From Azorhizobium sp943371865 (lineage in GTDB: Bacteria; Pseudomonadota; Alphaproteobacteria; Rhizobiales; Xanthobacteraceae), in the NCBI RefSeq assembly GCF_943371865.1, contig NZ_CALRWL010000002.1, forward strand, positions 124,001 to 188,000: a stretch of 64,000 nt of DNA, written 5' to 3'. Within the stretch, counting starts at the first letter, position 1. The number at the start of each line of letters is the position of its first letter. A model generated the notes under the pieces. It was not told the origin of the DNA and did no database searches. It was given only the letters and a program-made list of their open reading frames with translations. Shown here in pieces: positions 8,620-18,140 of the stretch. The position numbers and the translations under genes were made by a program.

Positions 8620-9141
8620 TCATCCCGGACGGAACGCCGCGACCACGGCGGGATGGGTCTCGATGCGGCCCGCGCCGATGAGATCAAGGGCATAGGGCAC
8701 GGCAGGAAACACCGCGCTCAGGCAGGTGGCGATGGCGGCGGGCTTGCCCGGCAGGTTGATGATGAGCGTCATGCCCCGCACACCGGCGGTCTGGCGCGAC
8801 AGGATGGCGGTAGGCACCACCTTCAGGCTCGCCAGGCGCATGACCTCGCCGAACCCCGGAAGCTCCTTCTCGAGTACCATCCGCATCGCCTCGGGCGTGA
8901 GGTCGCGCGGCGCGGGGCCGGTGCCGCCGGAGGTGAGGACGAGGTCGAGCCGATCCGTATCCGCCATATGCACCAGGGCCGCGCGCACGCTTTCGACCCC
9001 GTCGGGGATCACCCGGCGCACCGGGTCCCACGGCGAGGCGATAGCGTGGGCGAGCCATTCCTCCATGGCCGGCCCGGCGCGGTCGGCATAGTCGCCCCGG
9101 CTGGCCCGGTCGGAAATGGTGAGGATGCCGATGCGCACCAT
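8620..9141 (-). CDS. mog: molybdopterin adenylyltransferase (MogA/MoaB type)
   Basis: This 173-residue protein begins VRIGILTISDRASRG, the MogA/MoaB opening. It contains the molybdopterin-binding loop TSGGTGPAPRDLTPEA and the NLPGKPAA segment near residue 150. The enzyme adenylylates molybdopterin before molybdenum insertion. It starts 3 bp after moaA, so the operon supplies its own late cofactor step alongside the molybdoenzyme NarG. MogA and MoaB paralogues cannot be told apart from the sequence alone; the longer MogA-like central region and its place beside moaA favour Mog. Confidence 0.85.
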   Translation of the reverse strand: MVRIGILTISDRASRGDYADRAGPAMEEWLAHAIASPWDPVRRVIPDGVESVRAALVHMADTDRLDLVLTSGGTGPAPRDLTPEAMRMVLEKELPGFGEVMRLASLKVVPTAILSRQTAGVRGMTLIINLPGKPAAIATCLSAVFPAVPYALDLIGAGRIETHPAVVAAFRPG

Positions 9142-9144
9142 GGC

Positions 9145-10146
9145 TCAGCCTCCCAGCGCCGACATATGCCGCGCCGTTGCCGGTGCGCCATTGCGGGCGA
9201 TTTCGAAATCGTGGCCGCGCGGCTTGCCCCGGATGCCGGCATCGATGGCGGCGTGGAGGGCATCGTCGCCTTCCGAGGCCCGCAGCGGCGCGCGCAGATC
9301 CACCTGCGCCTCCTGCCCCAGGCAGGTGTAGAGCACGCCCTTGGCGCTGACCCGCACCCGGTTGCAGGTCTCGCAGAAGCTATGGGTCAGCGGCGTGATG
9401 AAGCCGATGCGCCCCCCGGTCTCGCCCACCCGTGCATACCGCGCCGGCCCGCCGGTGCGCTCGGCGGTATCGGTCAAGGTCCAGCGTTGTTCGATGATGC
9501 GGCGCAGGTCGCTGAGCGGCAGATACTGTTCGGTCCGGTCCTCGCCCACATCTCCGAGCGGCATGGTCTCGATCAGGGTCAGGTCCATGCCGCGCCCGTG
9601 GGCAAAAGCGATGAGATCATGGATCTCGGCTTCCGTGCTGCCCTTCAGCGCCACGGCATTCAGCTTCACCTTGAGCCCGGCCGCCTGCGCCGCCAGCAGC
9701 CCCTCCATCACCACGCCCAGGGTGCCGCGGCGGGTGATGGCGCGGAAGCGGGCGGCATCCAGCGTATCCAGCGAGACGTTGATCCGGCGCACGCCGGCGC
9801 GGGCCAGCGCATCCGCATGGCGCGCCAGGAGGCTGGCGTTGGTGGTGAGCGTCAATTCCTTCAGCCGCCCGGTCGCCAGATGGCGGGAGAGGCTGGCGAC
9901 CAGATCGAGCACGCCCTTGCGCACCAGCGGTTCGCCGCCGGTGAGGCGGATCTTCGAGACGCCCCGGGCGACGAAGGCGGAGGCGAGGCGATCCAGTTCC
10001 TCAAGGGTCAGCAATTCGTCGCGCGGCAGAAAAGTCATGTCTTCCGACATGCAATAGACGCACCGCAGGTCGCAGCGATCGGTGACCGAAAGTCGAAGAT
10101 AGCTGATCCGTCGCCCGAAGGTGTCCATAAGGCCGCAGCGGGTCAT
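9145..10146 (-). CDS. moaA: GTP 3',8-cyclase MoaA
   Basis: This is a 333-residue radical-SAM enzyme. The N-terminal cluster is CDLRCVYC, and IRLTGGEPLVRKG is the SAM/GTP-binding loop. The C-terminal second 4Fe-4S site is FCETCNRVRVSAKGVLYTCLG. The protein ends in Gly-Gly, as MoaA usually does and as activity requires. It converts GTP to 3',8-cH2GTP, the first step of molybdenum cofactor synthesis. Its ATG overlaps the stop of the small upstream gene as ATGA. A moaA copy inside a nar cluster is also known from pseudomonads and gives cofactor supply matched to NarG production. Confidence 0.95.
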   Translation of the reverse strand: MTRCGLMDTFGRRISYLRLSVTDRCDLRCVYCMSEDMTFLPRDELLTLEELDRLASAFVARGVSKIRLTGGEPLVRKGVLDLVASLSRHLATGRLKELTLTTNASLLARHADALARAGVRRINVSLDTLDAARFRAITRRGTLGVVMEGLLAAQAAGLKVKLNAVALKGSTEAEIHDLIAFAHGRGMDLTLIETMPLGDVGEDRTEQYLPLSDLRRIIEQRWTLTDTAERTGGPARYARVGETGGRIGFITPLTHSFCETCNRVRVSAKGVLYTCLGQEAQVDLRAPLRASEGDDALHAAIDAGIRGKPRGHDFEIARNGAPATARHMSALGG

Positions 10147-10424
10147 GCGGTGCCCTCCGGCAAGGTGGCGGACAGGATGGCGCGGACGGCGGCGAGGCCG
10201 GGATCCTCGGCCCGGTTCATGATGCCGATGAGCTGAACGAACTGCTCATCGGTCGCCGCATCCAGGAAATGCCGCACCAATGCGGCCATCACCTCGCAGG
10301 GTGCGCGGCCATCGGCTTGGGAGGCTGCCGCGAGCCGGGCCGAGAGGTCCGGGCCATCAAGGGCGGAGAGAACGCGCGCCGAGACCGCAGGGTCGTCGAG
10401 CGCGGCGATGAGCACGCCGAGCAT
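10143..10424 (-). CDS. small hypothetical protein of the nar operon
   Basis: This 93-residue acidic, Ala/Leu-rich and probably all-helical protein (LGVLIAALDDPAVSARVLSALDGPDLSARL) has no cysteine pattern, signal or membrane segment. It sits between the prolyl isomerase gene (9 bp gap) and moaA (ATGA overlap), so it is certainly part of the operon. I do not recognise the family. A chaperone-like or cofactor-delivery role for nitrate reductase is possible from position only. Confidence 0.7.
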   Translation of the reverse strand: MLGVLIAALDDPAVSARVLSALDGPDLSARLAAASQADGRAPCEVMAALVRHFLDAATDEQFVQLIGIMNRAEDPGLAAVRAILSATLPEGTA

Positions 10425-10433
10425 GGCATTCCC

Positions 10434-11339
10434 CTATTGCACGAGGGGCGTGTCGGCACCGCCGAGCACGATGCCCTTGATGTCGGCGCGGCCCACCAGC
10501 AGCGAAACGTACTGGGCATGGGCCGCATGGGTCACATGGTCTTCCAGATAGGCCGCGATCCGCTCCCGCACCGCCTCGAAGGGCAGTTGCCGCCCCGCGA
10601 TGCACCGATGCATGCGAATGAGATGGACCCCGTAGCGGGTTTCCACCGGGCCGGACATCTCGCCGGCCGACAGAGCGGCGAGCGCCACCTGGAACTCCGG
10701 GGTGGTGTCGCCCGGACCGATCTGGCCGAGGCTCCCGCCCACCGCCGCCGACGGGCAATCGGAATGCGCCCGTGCCAGGGCGCCAAATCGCTCTGGCGCG
10801 GCGGCAAGATCGGCCGCCAGTAGCGCCGCCTTTTCCCGCGCGGCGGCAAAGGCCGCCGGATCGTCGCGGCGGGCGGCGCACAGGATGTGCTCCACCTCCC
10901 ACAGCGCCGGCGAGACGAAGCGCCTAAGGTTCTGGCCATAGAAGCGCCGCAGCGCCGCCTCGTCGGCATCCGGCGTGCGCACTTCCTGCTCCAGCAGCGC
11001 GCGCATCAGCGCCTCTTCCTCGGTCTCGCGCCGGCCGGCGGTGTCCAGCTTCGGCTCGGCCTCGATCTCCAGCCGCCGGGCCTCCTGGAGCAGAAGCTCG
11101 CGGATGACGAGGGCGCGGGTGGCGGCGGTCCACCCCTCGGCCGGCGTGCGCGCCGGGGTGTTCTGCACTTCCGCAGCGATCGCCTTGCGGGAGACGGGCA
11201 CGCCGTTGACGCTGACGGCGGGCATGGACACTGGCTCCCTGGATGGCGCCGTCGCCCGCTGCGCGGGGGCATGGGTGTGGGGATGTTCGTGCTCGGAGGC
11301 GGCGCGGTTGGCGCCGTGATCGACAATCAGCGTGACCAT
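10434..11339 (-). CDS. parvulin-type peptidyl-prolyl isomerase of the nar cluster
   Basis: This 301-residue protein has a His-rich N-terminus (EHEHPHTHAPAQ), a helical NifM/SurA-like region, then a rotamase domain with EVEHILCAARRDDPAAF, HSDCPSAAVGGSLGQIGPGDTTPEF and VETRYGVHLIRM. The start at 11339 is 5 bp after narI and has a GGGGGAG site overlapping the narI stop. A much longer in-frame extension runs through narI and is not real. No signal peptide is evident, so it should fold cytosolic clients, presumably Nar subunits. PpiC-type genes next to narI and moaA are also found in Pseudomonas aeruginosa. The His-rich head may bind metal. Confidence 0.85.
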   Translation of the reverse strand: MVTLIVDHGANRAASEHEHPHTHAPAQRATAPSREPVSMPAVSVNGVPVSRKAIAAEVQNTPARTPAEGWTAATRALVIRELLLQEARRLEIEAEPKLDTAGRRETEEEALMRALLEQEVRTPDADEAALRRFYGQNLRRFVSPALWEVEHILCAARRDDPAAFAAAREKAALLAADLAAAPERFGALARAHSDCPSAAVGGSLGQIGPGDTTPEFQVALAALSAGEMSGPVETRYGVHLIRMHRCIAGRQLPFEAVRERIAAYLEDHVTHAAHAQYVSLLVGRADIKGIVLGGADTPLVQ

Positions 11340-11344
11340 GGTGT

Positions 11345-12130
11345 TCACTCCCCCCGCTTGCCTGCCGGATGTATGGGTGCCGGGCGCGCCACCCATGTTG
11401 CCGCTGGATGATGCGCCGGCGTGCTCTGGCGTCCTCTCCACCCGGTGAAGCGCGTGCGCACCACCTGGTAGCCGGGACGGCCGAGATACCAGATCGGCGC
11501 GCTCCAGACGTGCACCAGCCGGGTGAAGGGGAAGACCAGGAAGATGGTCATCCCGAGCAGCAAGTGGGCCTTGAAGATGGGGTTCACGTCGGACACATAG
11601 GCCGCGGCCGACGGCTGCAATGTCAGGATGCCTTGAGCCCAGTTCATGAATTTCACCATCTCGTGGCCGTCCATGTGGCCCAGCGAGACGAAGATGGTGG
11701 AAAGCCCGAGGGTGAGCTGCGCCCAGAGGAGCAGAAGGATCGCGGTGTCTCCGAAGCTCGACGTCGCGCGGATGCGCGCGTCGAACAACCGGCGATGGGC
11801 GAGCAGGGCGATGCCGATAAAACAGGCGAGGCCAGCGAGGCCGCCCACGGTGATGGCCAGCCCCTGCTTGAAGGAATGGCTGACGCCCAGCATGTCGAAC
11901 ACCCAGATCGGCGTCAGCAGACCCACCGCGTGACCGGCAAAAATCAGCAGGATGCCCACGTGGAACAGGTTTGAGCCGAGACGCAATTGCTTGCGCCGCA
12001 GAAGCTGCGAAGAGCCGGTCTTCCAGGTGTACTGCTCGCGGTCGAAGCGGATCAGGCTGCCGAGCAGGAACACGGTAAGGCACAGGTACGGATACCAGCC
12101 GAAGAGTGCGGAATTGATGGCGGTGGACAT
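11345..12130 (-). CDS. narI: respiratory nitrate reductase gamma subunit
   Basis: This 261-residue protein has five transmembrane helices. It starts INSALFGWYPYLCLTVFLLGSLIRFDREQYTWKTGSS and carries the haem b ligand histidines in NLFHVGILLIFAGHAVGL and in the paired helix FKAHLLLGMTIFLVFPFTRLVHVWSAP. NarI takes electrons from quinol at the periplasmic side and passes them through two b haems to NarH. It follows narJ by 12 bp. The C-terminal tail after the last helix is somewhat longer than in E. coli NarI. Confidence 0.96.
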   Translation of the reverse strand: MSTAINSALFGWYPYLCLTVFLLGSLIRFDREQYTWKTGSSQLLRRKQLRLGSNLFHVGILLIFAGHAVGLLTPIWVFDMLGVSHSFKQGLAITVGGLAGLACFIGIALLAHRRLFDARIRATSSFGDTAILLLLWAQLTLGLSTIFVSLGHMDGHEMVKFMNWAQGILTLQPSAAAYVSDVNPIFKAHLLLGMTIFLVFPFTRLVHVWSAPIWYLGRPGYQVVRTRFTGWRGRQSTPAHHPAATWVARPAPIHPAGKRGE

Positions 12131-12142
12131 GGTGCGTCTCCC

Positions 12143-12850
12143 TCAGGCGGTGACGGTGCGCGCGTCCCGCGCTCCGGCGCGGATCTGCGTGCGCAGGCGA
12201 TCGACGGAGCAGCCGCCGAGGGATTCGCCGGGGCCGAACACCACGGCAGATTCCTCCCAGGCGGCATCAAGCGCGGCGAGATCGTCGGTCTCCGGCACGC
12301 AGGGGGCGGTGGGGTCCAGAACCATGGGCGCGGCTCCGGCTGCGGCACGGATGGCTGCAAACACCGCTGCATAGGGCGTTCCGCGCTTGGTGAGCAGTTC
12401 CTCAAGAGTGGCGAGGATGTGATCGGTATCCGCCAGCAGCCCGCGCGCCTCCGCGCGGGGCCGGGTGGCCACATACTCCAGGAACAATGGCAGGTAGTCG
12501 GGCAACTCGTTGGCCGCCAGCATCAGGCCACCGGCGTCATAGAGCCCGGCCAGGTCCACCATGGCCTGGCCCCGGTCCCGGCTCTCGCCATGCACGTGCT
12601 CGAACAAATGCAGCGACAATTTGCGCGTCCGGTCGAACAGATCCACGTAGCGCTCCTGCAACTCGTACAGGTCGAGCGTGCGCAGATCGTTCAGCAGCGG
12701 CGTCAGGGCCGCATGGTGTTGCGCATCGAGAAGGCCCTCGGCGGCGAGCGCCGCCTCGATCTCGCCGACGGCGTCCACCAGCGACGCACCGGGATAGACG
12801 AGCAGCGCCGACAGCGCCTTGAAGGTGATGGACTGAAGGGCAGCGGTCAT
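12143..12850 (-). CDS. narJ: nitrate reductase assembly chaperone
   Basis: This 235-residue protein from the ATG at 12850 overlaps the narH stop by one base. It has the NarJ/TorD-like all-helical sequence, with LYELQERYVDLFDRTRKLSLHLFEHVHGESRDRGQAMVDL as the conserved core. NarJ is a cytosolic chaperone that holds NarGH for molybdenum cofactor insertion before membrane attachment. An in-frame extension upstream lies inside narH and is rejected. Confidence 0.95.
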   Translation of the reverse strand: MTAALQSITFKALSALLVYPGASLVDAVGEIEAALAAEGLLDAQHHAALTPLLNDLRTLDLYELQERYVDLFDRTRKLSLHLFEHVHGESRDRGQAMVDLAGLYDAGGLMLAANELPDYLPLFLEYVATRPRAEARGLLADTDHILATLEELLTKRGTPYAAVFAAIRAAAGAAPMVLDPTAPCVPETDDLAALDAAWEESAVVFGPGESLGGCSVDRLRTQIRAGARDARTVTA

Positions 12851-14376
12851 CACACGATCTCCATCGGGTTCGTGGCCTTCTTCGCCTTGCCGGAGCCGAA
12901 CAGGTTGAGTTCCGAGGTGCCGCCCGAGCAGCCATTGCCGAAGGAGAAGCCGCAGGAGCCACGCAGATCCTGGGCGTCTTCGCTCCATTCGCGATGGGCG
13001 GTGGGGATGACGAAGCGATCCTCGTAATTGGCGATCGCCATCACCTGGTACATCTCCTCGATGGCCGCGCCGGTGAGCCCGACCTCGGCGGCGATCCGCT
13101 CGTCGAGGCGGCCATCCACCGTCTTGGCCCGCATGTAGCCGCGCATGGCCAGCATGCGCTCCAGCGCCAGGGCCACCGGCTCCTCATCGCCGGCGGTGAG
13201 CAGATTAGCGAGATATTGCAGCGGGATGCGCAGGGAACGCACGTCCGGCATGTCGCCATTGACGCCCATCTTACCGGCGGCGGCCGCCGACTGGATCGGC
13301 GAGAGCGGCGGCACGTACCACACCATGGGCAAGGTGCGGTATTCGGGATGCAGCGGGAAGGCGATCTTCCACTCCATCGCCATCTTCCACACCGGCGAAC
13401 GCTGGGCCGCGTCCAGCCAGGCCTCCGGCACACCGTCCGCCCGCGCCTGGGCGATCACCGCCGGGTCCTTGGGATCGAGGAACAGCTTGAGCTGCGCCTC
13501 GTAGAGATCCTTCTCGTCCGGCACGCTGGCGGCGGCTTCAATGCCGTCGGCATCATAAAGCACCACGCCCAGATAGCGGATGCGCCCCACGCAGGTCTCC
13601 GAGCACACAGTCGGCTGGCCCGCCTCGATGCGGGGATAGCAGAAGATGCACTTCTCGGATTTTCCCGAAGACCAGTTGTAATAGATCTTCTTGTAGGGAC
13701 AGCCGGAGACGCACATGCGCCAGCCGCGGCACTTGTCCTGGTCGATCAGGACGATGCCGTCCTCCTCGCGCTTGTAGATGGCGCCGGAGGGGCACACCGC
13801 CGCGCAGGCCGGGTTCAGGCAGTGCTCGCACAGGCGCGGCAGGTACATCATGAAGGTGTTTTCGAACTGGCCGTAGATTTCCTTCTGGACCCCCTCGAAA
13901 TTCACGTCCTTGGCGCGCTTCTCGAATTCGCCGCCAAGAATTTCCTCCCAGTTCGGCCCCCATTCGATCTTCTCCATGCGTTGCCCCGAAATGGCCGAAC
14001 GGGGCCGTGCGGTGGGGAACGCCTTGGATTCCTTCGCGGTGTGCAAATGCTCATAGTCGAAGGTGAAAGGCTCATAATAATCGTCGATCTCCGGAAGATC
14101 GGGGTTGGCGAATATGTTGGCCAGAACGCGCCACTTCGCACCCATCTTGGGCTCGATGCGGCCGTTTTTCTTGCGCTGCCAGCCGCCGTTCCACTTCTTC
14201 TGGTTCTCCCACTCGCGGGGATAGCCGACGCCGGGCTTGGTCTCCACATTGTTGAACCAGGCGTATTCCACGCCTTCGCGGTTGGTCCAGACGTTCTTGC
14301 AGGTCACGGAGCAGGTATGGCAGCCGATGCATTTGTCGAGGTTCAGCACCATGGCGATCTGTGCGCGGATTTTCAT
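12850..14376 (-). CDS. narH: respiratory nitrate reductase beta subunit
   Basis: This 508-residue iron-sulfur protein has four cysteine clusters: CIGCHTCSVTCKNVW at the N-terminus, CEHCLNPACAAVCPSG, CRGWRMCVSGCPYKK, and CIFCYPRIEAGQPTVC-SETC. The Trp in CRGWRMC replaces a Cys, the known reason that this site carries a 3Fe-4S cluster in NarH. It relays electrons from NarI haems to NarG. Its ATG overlaps the narG stop by four bases. Length and motifs are normal. Confidence 0.97.
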   Translation of the reverse strand: MKIRAQIAMVLNLDKCIGCHTCSVTCKNVWTNREGVEYAWFNNVETKPGVGYPREWENQKKWNGGWQRKKNGRIEPKMGAKWRVLANIFANPDLPEIDDYYEPFTFDYEHLHTAKESKAFPTARPRSAISGQRMEKIEWGPNWEEILGGEFEKRAKDVNFEGVQKEIYGQFENTFMMYLPRLCEHCLNPACAAVCPSGAIYKREEDGIVLIDQDKCRGWRMCVSGCPYKKIYYNWSSGKSEKCIFCYPRIEAGQPTVCSETCVGRIRYLGVVLYDADGIEAAASVPDEKDLYEAQLKLFLDPKDPAVIAQARADGVPEAWLDAAQRSPVWKMAMEWKIAFPLHPEYRTLPMVWYVPPLSPIQSAAAAGKMGVNGDMPDVRSLRIPLQYLANLLTAGDEEPVALALERMLAMRGYMRAKTVDGRLDERIAAEVGLTGAAIEEMYQVMAIANYEDRFVIPTAHREWSEDAQDLRGSCGFSFGNGCSGGTSELNLFGSGKAKKATNPMEIV

Positions 14377-17300
14377 TGTGCAGCCTCCATCGGCAGGTGG
14401 GTGGTCAGCGGGCCTTCGAGCCAGTCCACTTCGGCCATCTTGCGGACGACGATGAATTCATCGCGGTTGGCGCCCACGGTGCCGTAATAGTTGAAGCCAT
14501 AGGCTTGCTGGGCGTAGCCGCCGATCATGTGGGTGGGCTTGAGCACCGTGCGCGTCACCGAATTATGGATGCCGCCACGGTTGCCGGTGAGCTCGGAGCC
14601 CGGCGTATTCACGATCTTTTCCTGGGCGTGATACATCATCATCATGCCCGCCTTGATGCGCTGGGACACCACCGCGCGGGCGGTCAGCGCCCCGTTGATG
14701 TTGAAGACCTCCACCCAGTCGTTGTCGACGATGCCTCCGGCCTTGGCGTCGGTTTCCGAAATCCACACCACCGGGCCGCCGCGATTGAGCGTCAGCATCA
14801 GCAGATTGTCGGAATAGGTGGAGTGGATGCCCCATTTCTGGTGCGGGGTCAGGAAATTGAGGACGATTTCCTTATTGCCGTTGGGCCGCAGATCCTTGAC
14901 CCCGGCGATGGTCTTCAGATCCACCGGCGGCTTCCAGGTGACAAGGCCCTCGCCGAAGGCCCGCATCCACAGGTGGTCCTGATAAAGCTGCTGGCGCCCG
15001 GTGAGCGTGCGCCAGGGGATCAGTTCGTGGACATTGGTGTAGCCGGCATTGTAGCAGACCTTCTCGCTCTCGATCCCGGACCAGGTGGGCGAGGAGATGA
15101 TCTTGCGCGGCTGGGCCTGAATGTCCCGGAAGCGGATCTTCTCGTCTTCCTTGGCCAGGGCCAGATGGGCGTGTTCGCGCCCCGTGGCCTTGGAGAGCGC
15201 CTCCCAGGCCTTCACCGCCACCTCGCCATTGGTTTCCGGCGCCAGCATCAGGATGACTTCGGCGGCGTCGATGTCGGTCTCGATCTTCGGCAGGCCGTGG
15301 GCGGCGCCTTCGCCGCGTACCCCGTTCAGGGCGCCGAGGGCCGCGACTTCATGCTCCGTATTCCAACTGATACCCTTGCCGCCGTTGCCGGACTTGGCCA
15401 ACAGGGGACCCAGCGCGGTGAAGCGGGCATAGAGGTTGGGATAGTCGCGGGTGACGACGCTGATCGCCGGCATGGTCTTGCCGGGGATCGGCTCCACTTC
15501 ACCGCGCACCCAGTCCTTCACGTCGATGGCCTGCGCCATCTCGCCCGGCGTGTCGTGCAGGATCGGGGTCAGGACCACGTCCTCTTCCACACCAAGGACT
15601 TCCTGCGACACCTGCGAGAACACCTTGGCCAGGCCCTTGTAGATGTCCCAGTCGCTGCGCGCCTCCCATGCCGGGTCCACCGCCGCCGAGAGCGGATGGA
15701 TGAAGGGGTGCATGTCGGAGGTGTTGAGGTCGTTCTTCTCGTACCAGGTGGCGGTGGGCAGAACGATGTCGGAATAGACGCAGGTGGTGGACATGCGGAA
15801 ATCCAGCGTCACCAGCAGGTCGAGCTTTCCCTGCGGCGCGGTCTCGTGCCACACCACCTCCTGGTTGCGGACAGCGCCCTCCGTGCCGAGATCCTTGCCC
15901 ATGACACCATGGGTGGTGCCGAGCAGGTGCTTGAGGAAGTATTCGTGCCCCTTGCCTGAAGATCCCAAGAGATTGGAGCGCCACACGAACATGTTGCGCG
16001 GCCAGTTGGCCGGATCGTCCGGGTCATGGCAGGACAGCTCCAGCTCCCCCGACTTGAGGGCTTGGACAACATAGTCCTTCGGCTCCAGGCCGGCGGTCTT
16101 GGCCTTGGCCGCGATCTCCAGCGGGTTCTGCTTGAGCTGGGGGGCGGAGGGCAGCCAGCCCATGCGCTCGGCGCGCACATTATAGTCGATGAAGCTCTGG
16201 CCCCAGTTCCCGTCCGGGGCGGTGGGAGAGAGGATTTCCGCGGCGGTGAGCGTCTCGTAGCGCCACTGGTCGGTATGGGCATAGAAGAACGAGGTGGAAT
16301 TCATGTGCCGCGGCGGCTTGTTCCAGTCCAGCGCAAAGGCCAGCGGCTGCCACCCGGTCTGCGGACGCAGCTTTTCCTGGCCCACATAATGGGACCATCC
16401 GCCGCCGGACTGGCCGATGGCGCCGCAGAACACCAGGAGATTGATGATCCCCCGATAGGCCATGTCCATATGGTACCAATGGTTGATACCGGCCCCGAGA
16501 ATGACCATGGAGCGACCGTTGGTCTTCTCCGCATTGGTCGCGAACTCGCGGGCCACCGTGATGATGGCGTCCCGCTTCACGCCGGTGATGCGTTCCGCCC
16601 AGGCGGGGGTGAACGGCACGTCGTCGTCATAGCTGCGCGCCACATGATCGCCGCCGAAGCCGCGGTCGAGGCCGTAGTTCGCCATCATCAGGTCGAACAC
16701 CGTGGCGACCGTGATAGTGGAGCCATCCGCCGCGGGAAGGGTGAGCACCGGCACGTTGCGGGTCAGGATCTCGCCATGCTGGGTGGCGACGAAATGCTCG
16801 GTGGCGCGGCCGCCGAAATAGGGGAAGTCCACCGCGGCGATGTCGGCGCCCGCATCGGCCAGGCTTAGCTTGAGGCGCGTGTCAGCGCCGCTGCCGTCCC
16901 TCTCTTCCAGGTTCCATTTCGCACTCTCATCCCAGCGAAAGCCAACCGAGCCATGCGGCGCGACCAGTCCACCGGAAATCTCGTCAATGGCCACGGTCTT
17001 CCAATCGGGATTCCTGTCCTCGCCGAGGGCGCCGTCGAGATCGGAGGCGCGCAGCATCCGCTCCGGCACCAGCCGGCCCTCCCGCGCCACCAGGCGCACC
17101 AGGATCGGCATGTCGGAATAGCGCCGGATATAGTCCTCGAAATAAGCCGCCTGCCGGTCGAGGTGATATTCCCGCAGGATCACATGGCCCATGGCCAGTG
17201 CCAAAGCGGCGTCGGTGCCCTGCTTGGGATTGAGCCAGATGTCGGCGAACTTGGTCGCCTCCGCATAGTCCGGGCTCACCACCGCGCTCTTGGTGCCCTT

Positions 17301-18116
17301 GTAGCGGACCTCGGTATAGAAATGCGCGTCGGGGGTGCGGGTCTGCGGGACGTTGGAGCCCCAGACGATGATGAAGCCGGCATTGTACCAGTCGGCGCTC
17401 TCGGGGACGTCGGTCTGCTCGCCCCAGGTCTGGGGCGAGGCGGGCGGCAGGTCGCAATACCAGTCGTAGAACGACATGCACACGCCGCCCAGCAGCGAGA
17501 GATAGCGCGAGCCCGCCGCATAGGAGACCATGGACATGGCCGGGATCGGCGAGAAGCCGACGACCCGGTCCGGCCCGTGGGTCTTCACCGTATAGGCATT
17601 GGCGGCGGCGATGATCTCGTTGACCTCGTCCCAGGTCGCCCGCACCAGGCCTCCGTGGCCGCGAATGGCGGTATAGGACTTGCGCTTGCCCGCATCCTCC
17701 ACGATCGAGGCCCAGGCGGCCACCGGCGGCAAGGCGGCGCGGGCCTGCCGCCATAGCTTGAGCAGGCGGCCGCGCACCATGGGATATTTCACCCGCGCGC
17801 CGGAATAGAGATACCAGCTATAGGACGCCCCGCGCGCGCAGCCGCGCGGCTCGTGGTTCGGCAGGTCGGGCCGCGTGCGCGGATAGTCGGTCTGCTGGGT
17901 CTCCCAGGTGACGATGCCGCCCTTGACGTAGATCTTCCACGAGCACGAGCCGGTGCAGTTCACGCCATGGGTGGAGCGCACGATCTTGTCGTGCTGCCAG
18001 CGCTTGCGGTAGCCGTCCTCCCAGGCGCGGTCCTCGTTGGTGACGATGCCATGGCCGTCGGAGAAGGTATCGACGGTTTTCTTGAAGAAGCTCAGGCGGT
18101 CGAGGAAATGGGACAT
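14373..18116 (-). CDS. narG: respiratory nitrate reductase alpha subunit (Mo-bisMGD)
   Basis: This 1247-residue catalytic subunit faces the cytoplasm. The N-terminus SHFLDRLSFFKK is the vestigial Tat-like NarG leader. The FS0 cluster ligands are H and C in THGVNCTGSCSW and the C of EPRGCARG. The cofactor region SFYDWYCDLPPASPQTWGEQ contains the Asp that coordinates molybdenum in this family, followed by SADWYNAGFIIVWGSNVPQT. The enzyme reduces nitrate to nitrite with quinol electrons. It lies 24 bp behind narK and has the usual length. Confidence 0.98.
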   Translation of the reverse strand: MSHFLDRLSFFKKTVDTFSDGHGIVTNEDRAWEDGYRKRWQHDKIVRSTHGVNCTGSCSWKIYVKGGIVTWETQQTDYPRTRPDLPNHEPRGCARGASYSWYLYSGARVKYPMVRGRLLKLWRQARAALPPVAAWASIVEDAGKRKSYTAIRGHGGLVRATWDEVNEIIAAANAYTVKTHGPDRVVGFSPIPAMSMVSYAAGSRYLSLLGGVCMSFYDWYCDLPPASPQTWGEQTDVPESADWYNAGFIIVWGSNVPQTRTPDAHFYTEVRYKGTKSAVVSPDYAEATKFADIWLNPKQGTDAALALAMGHVILREYHLDRQAAYFEDYIRRYSDMPILVRLVAREGRLVPERMLRASDLDGALGEDRNPDWKTVAIDEISGGLVAPHGSVGFRWDESAKWNLEERDGSGADTRLKLSLADAGADIAAVDFPYFGGRATEHFVATQHGEILTRNVPVLTLPAADGSTITVATVFDLMMANYGLDRGFGGDHVARSYDDDVPFTPAWAERITGVKRDAIITVAREFATNAEKTNGRSMVILGAGINHWYHMDMAYRGIINLLVFCGAIGQSGGGWSHYVGQEKLRPQTGWQPLAFALDWNKPPRHMNSTSFFYAHTDQWRYETLTAAEILSPTAPDGNWGQSFIDYNVRAERMGWLPSAPQLKQNPLEIAAKAKTAGLEPKDYVVQALKSGELELSCHDPDDPANWPRNMFVWRSNLLGSSGKGHEYFLKHLLGTTHGVMGKDLGTEGAVRNQEVVWHETAPQGKLDLLVTLDFRMSTTCVYSDIVLPTATWYEKNDLNTSDMHPFIHPLSAAVDPAWEARSDWDIYKGLAKVFSQVSQEVLGVEEDVVLTPILHDTPGEMAQAIDVKDWVRGEVEPIPGKTMPAISVVTRDYPNLYARFTALGPLLAKSGNGGKGISWNTEHEVAALGALNGVRGEGAAHGLPKIETDIDAAEVILMLAPETNGEVAVKAWEALSKATGREHAHLALAKEDEKIRFRDIQAQPRKIISSPTWSGIESEKVCYNAGYTNVHELIPWRTLTGRQQLYQDHLWMRAFGEGLVTWKPPVDLKTIAGVKDLRPNGNKEIVLNFLTPHQKWGIHSTYSDNLLMLTLNRGGPVVWISETDAKAGGIVDNDWVEVFNINGALTARAVVSQRIKAGMMMMYHAQEKIVNTPGSELTGNRGGIHNSVTRTVLKPTHMIGGYAQQAYGFNYYGTVGANRDEFIVVRKMAEVDWLEGPLTTHLPMEAAQ

Positions 18117-18140
18117 CAGTCTCGCCCTTATGAAAGGTGA

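Noticed and set aside
8533..10236. A 567-codon plus-strand frame across the mog and moaA genes
   Set aside because: It is antisense to moaA and mog, whose motifs are complete, and its product is His/Gly/Arg-rich low-complexity sequence.
10434..12083. A 549-codon frame that would join the prolyl isomerase to a long N-terminal extension
   Set aside because: The extension runs out of frame through narI, which is firmly supported. The ATG at 11339 has its own ribosome-binding site.
12994..14487. A 497-codon open frame on the plus strand opposite narH, and several others opposite narG and narK
   Set aside because: They lie exactly antisense to strongly supported nar genes, have no family similarity, and are the usual result of high third-position GC.
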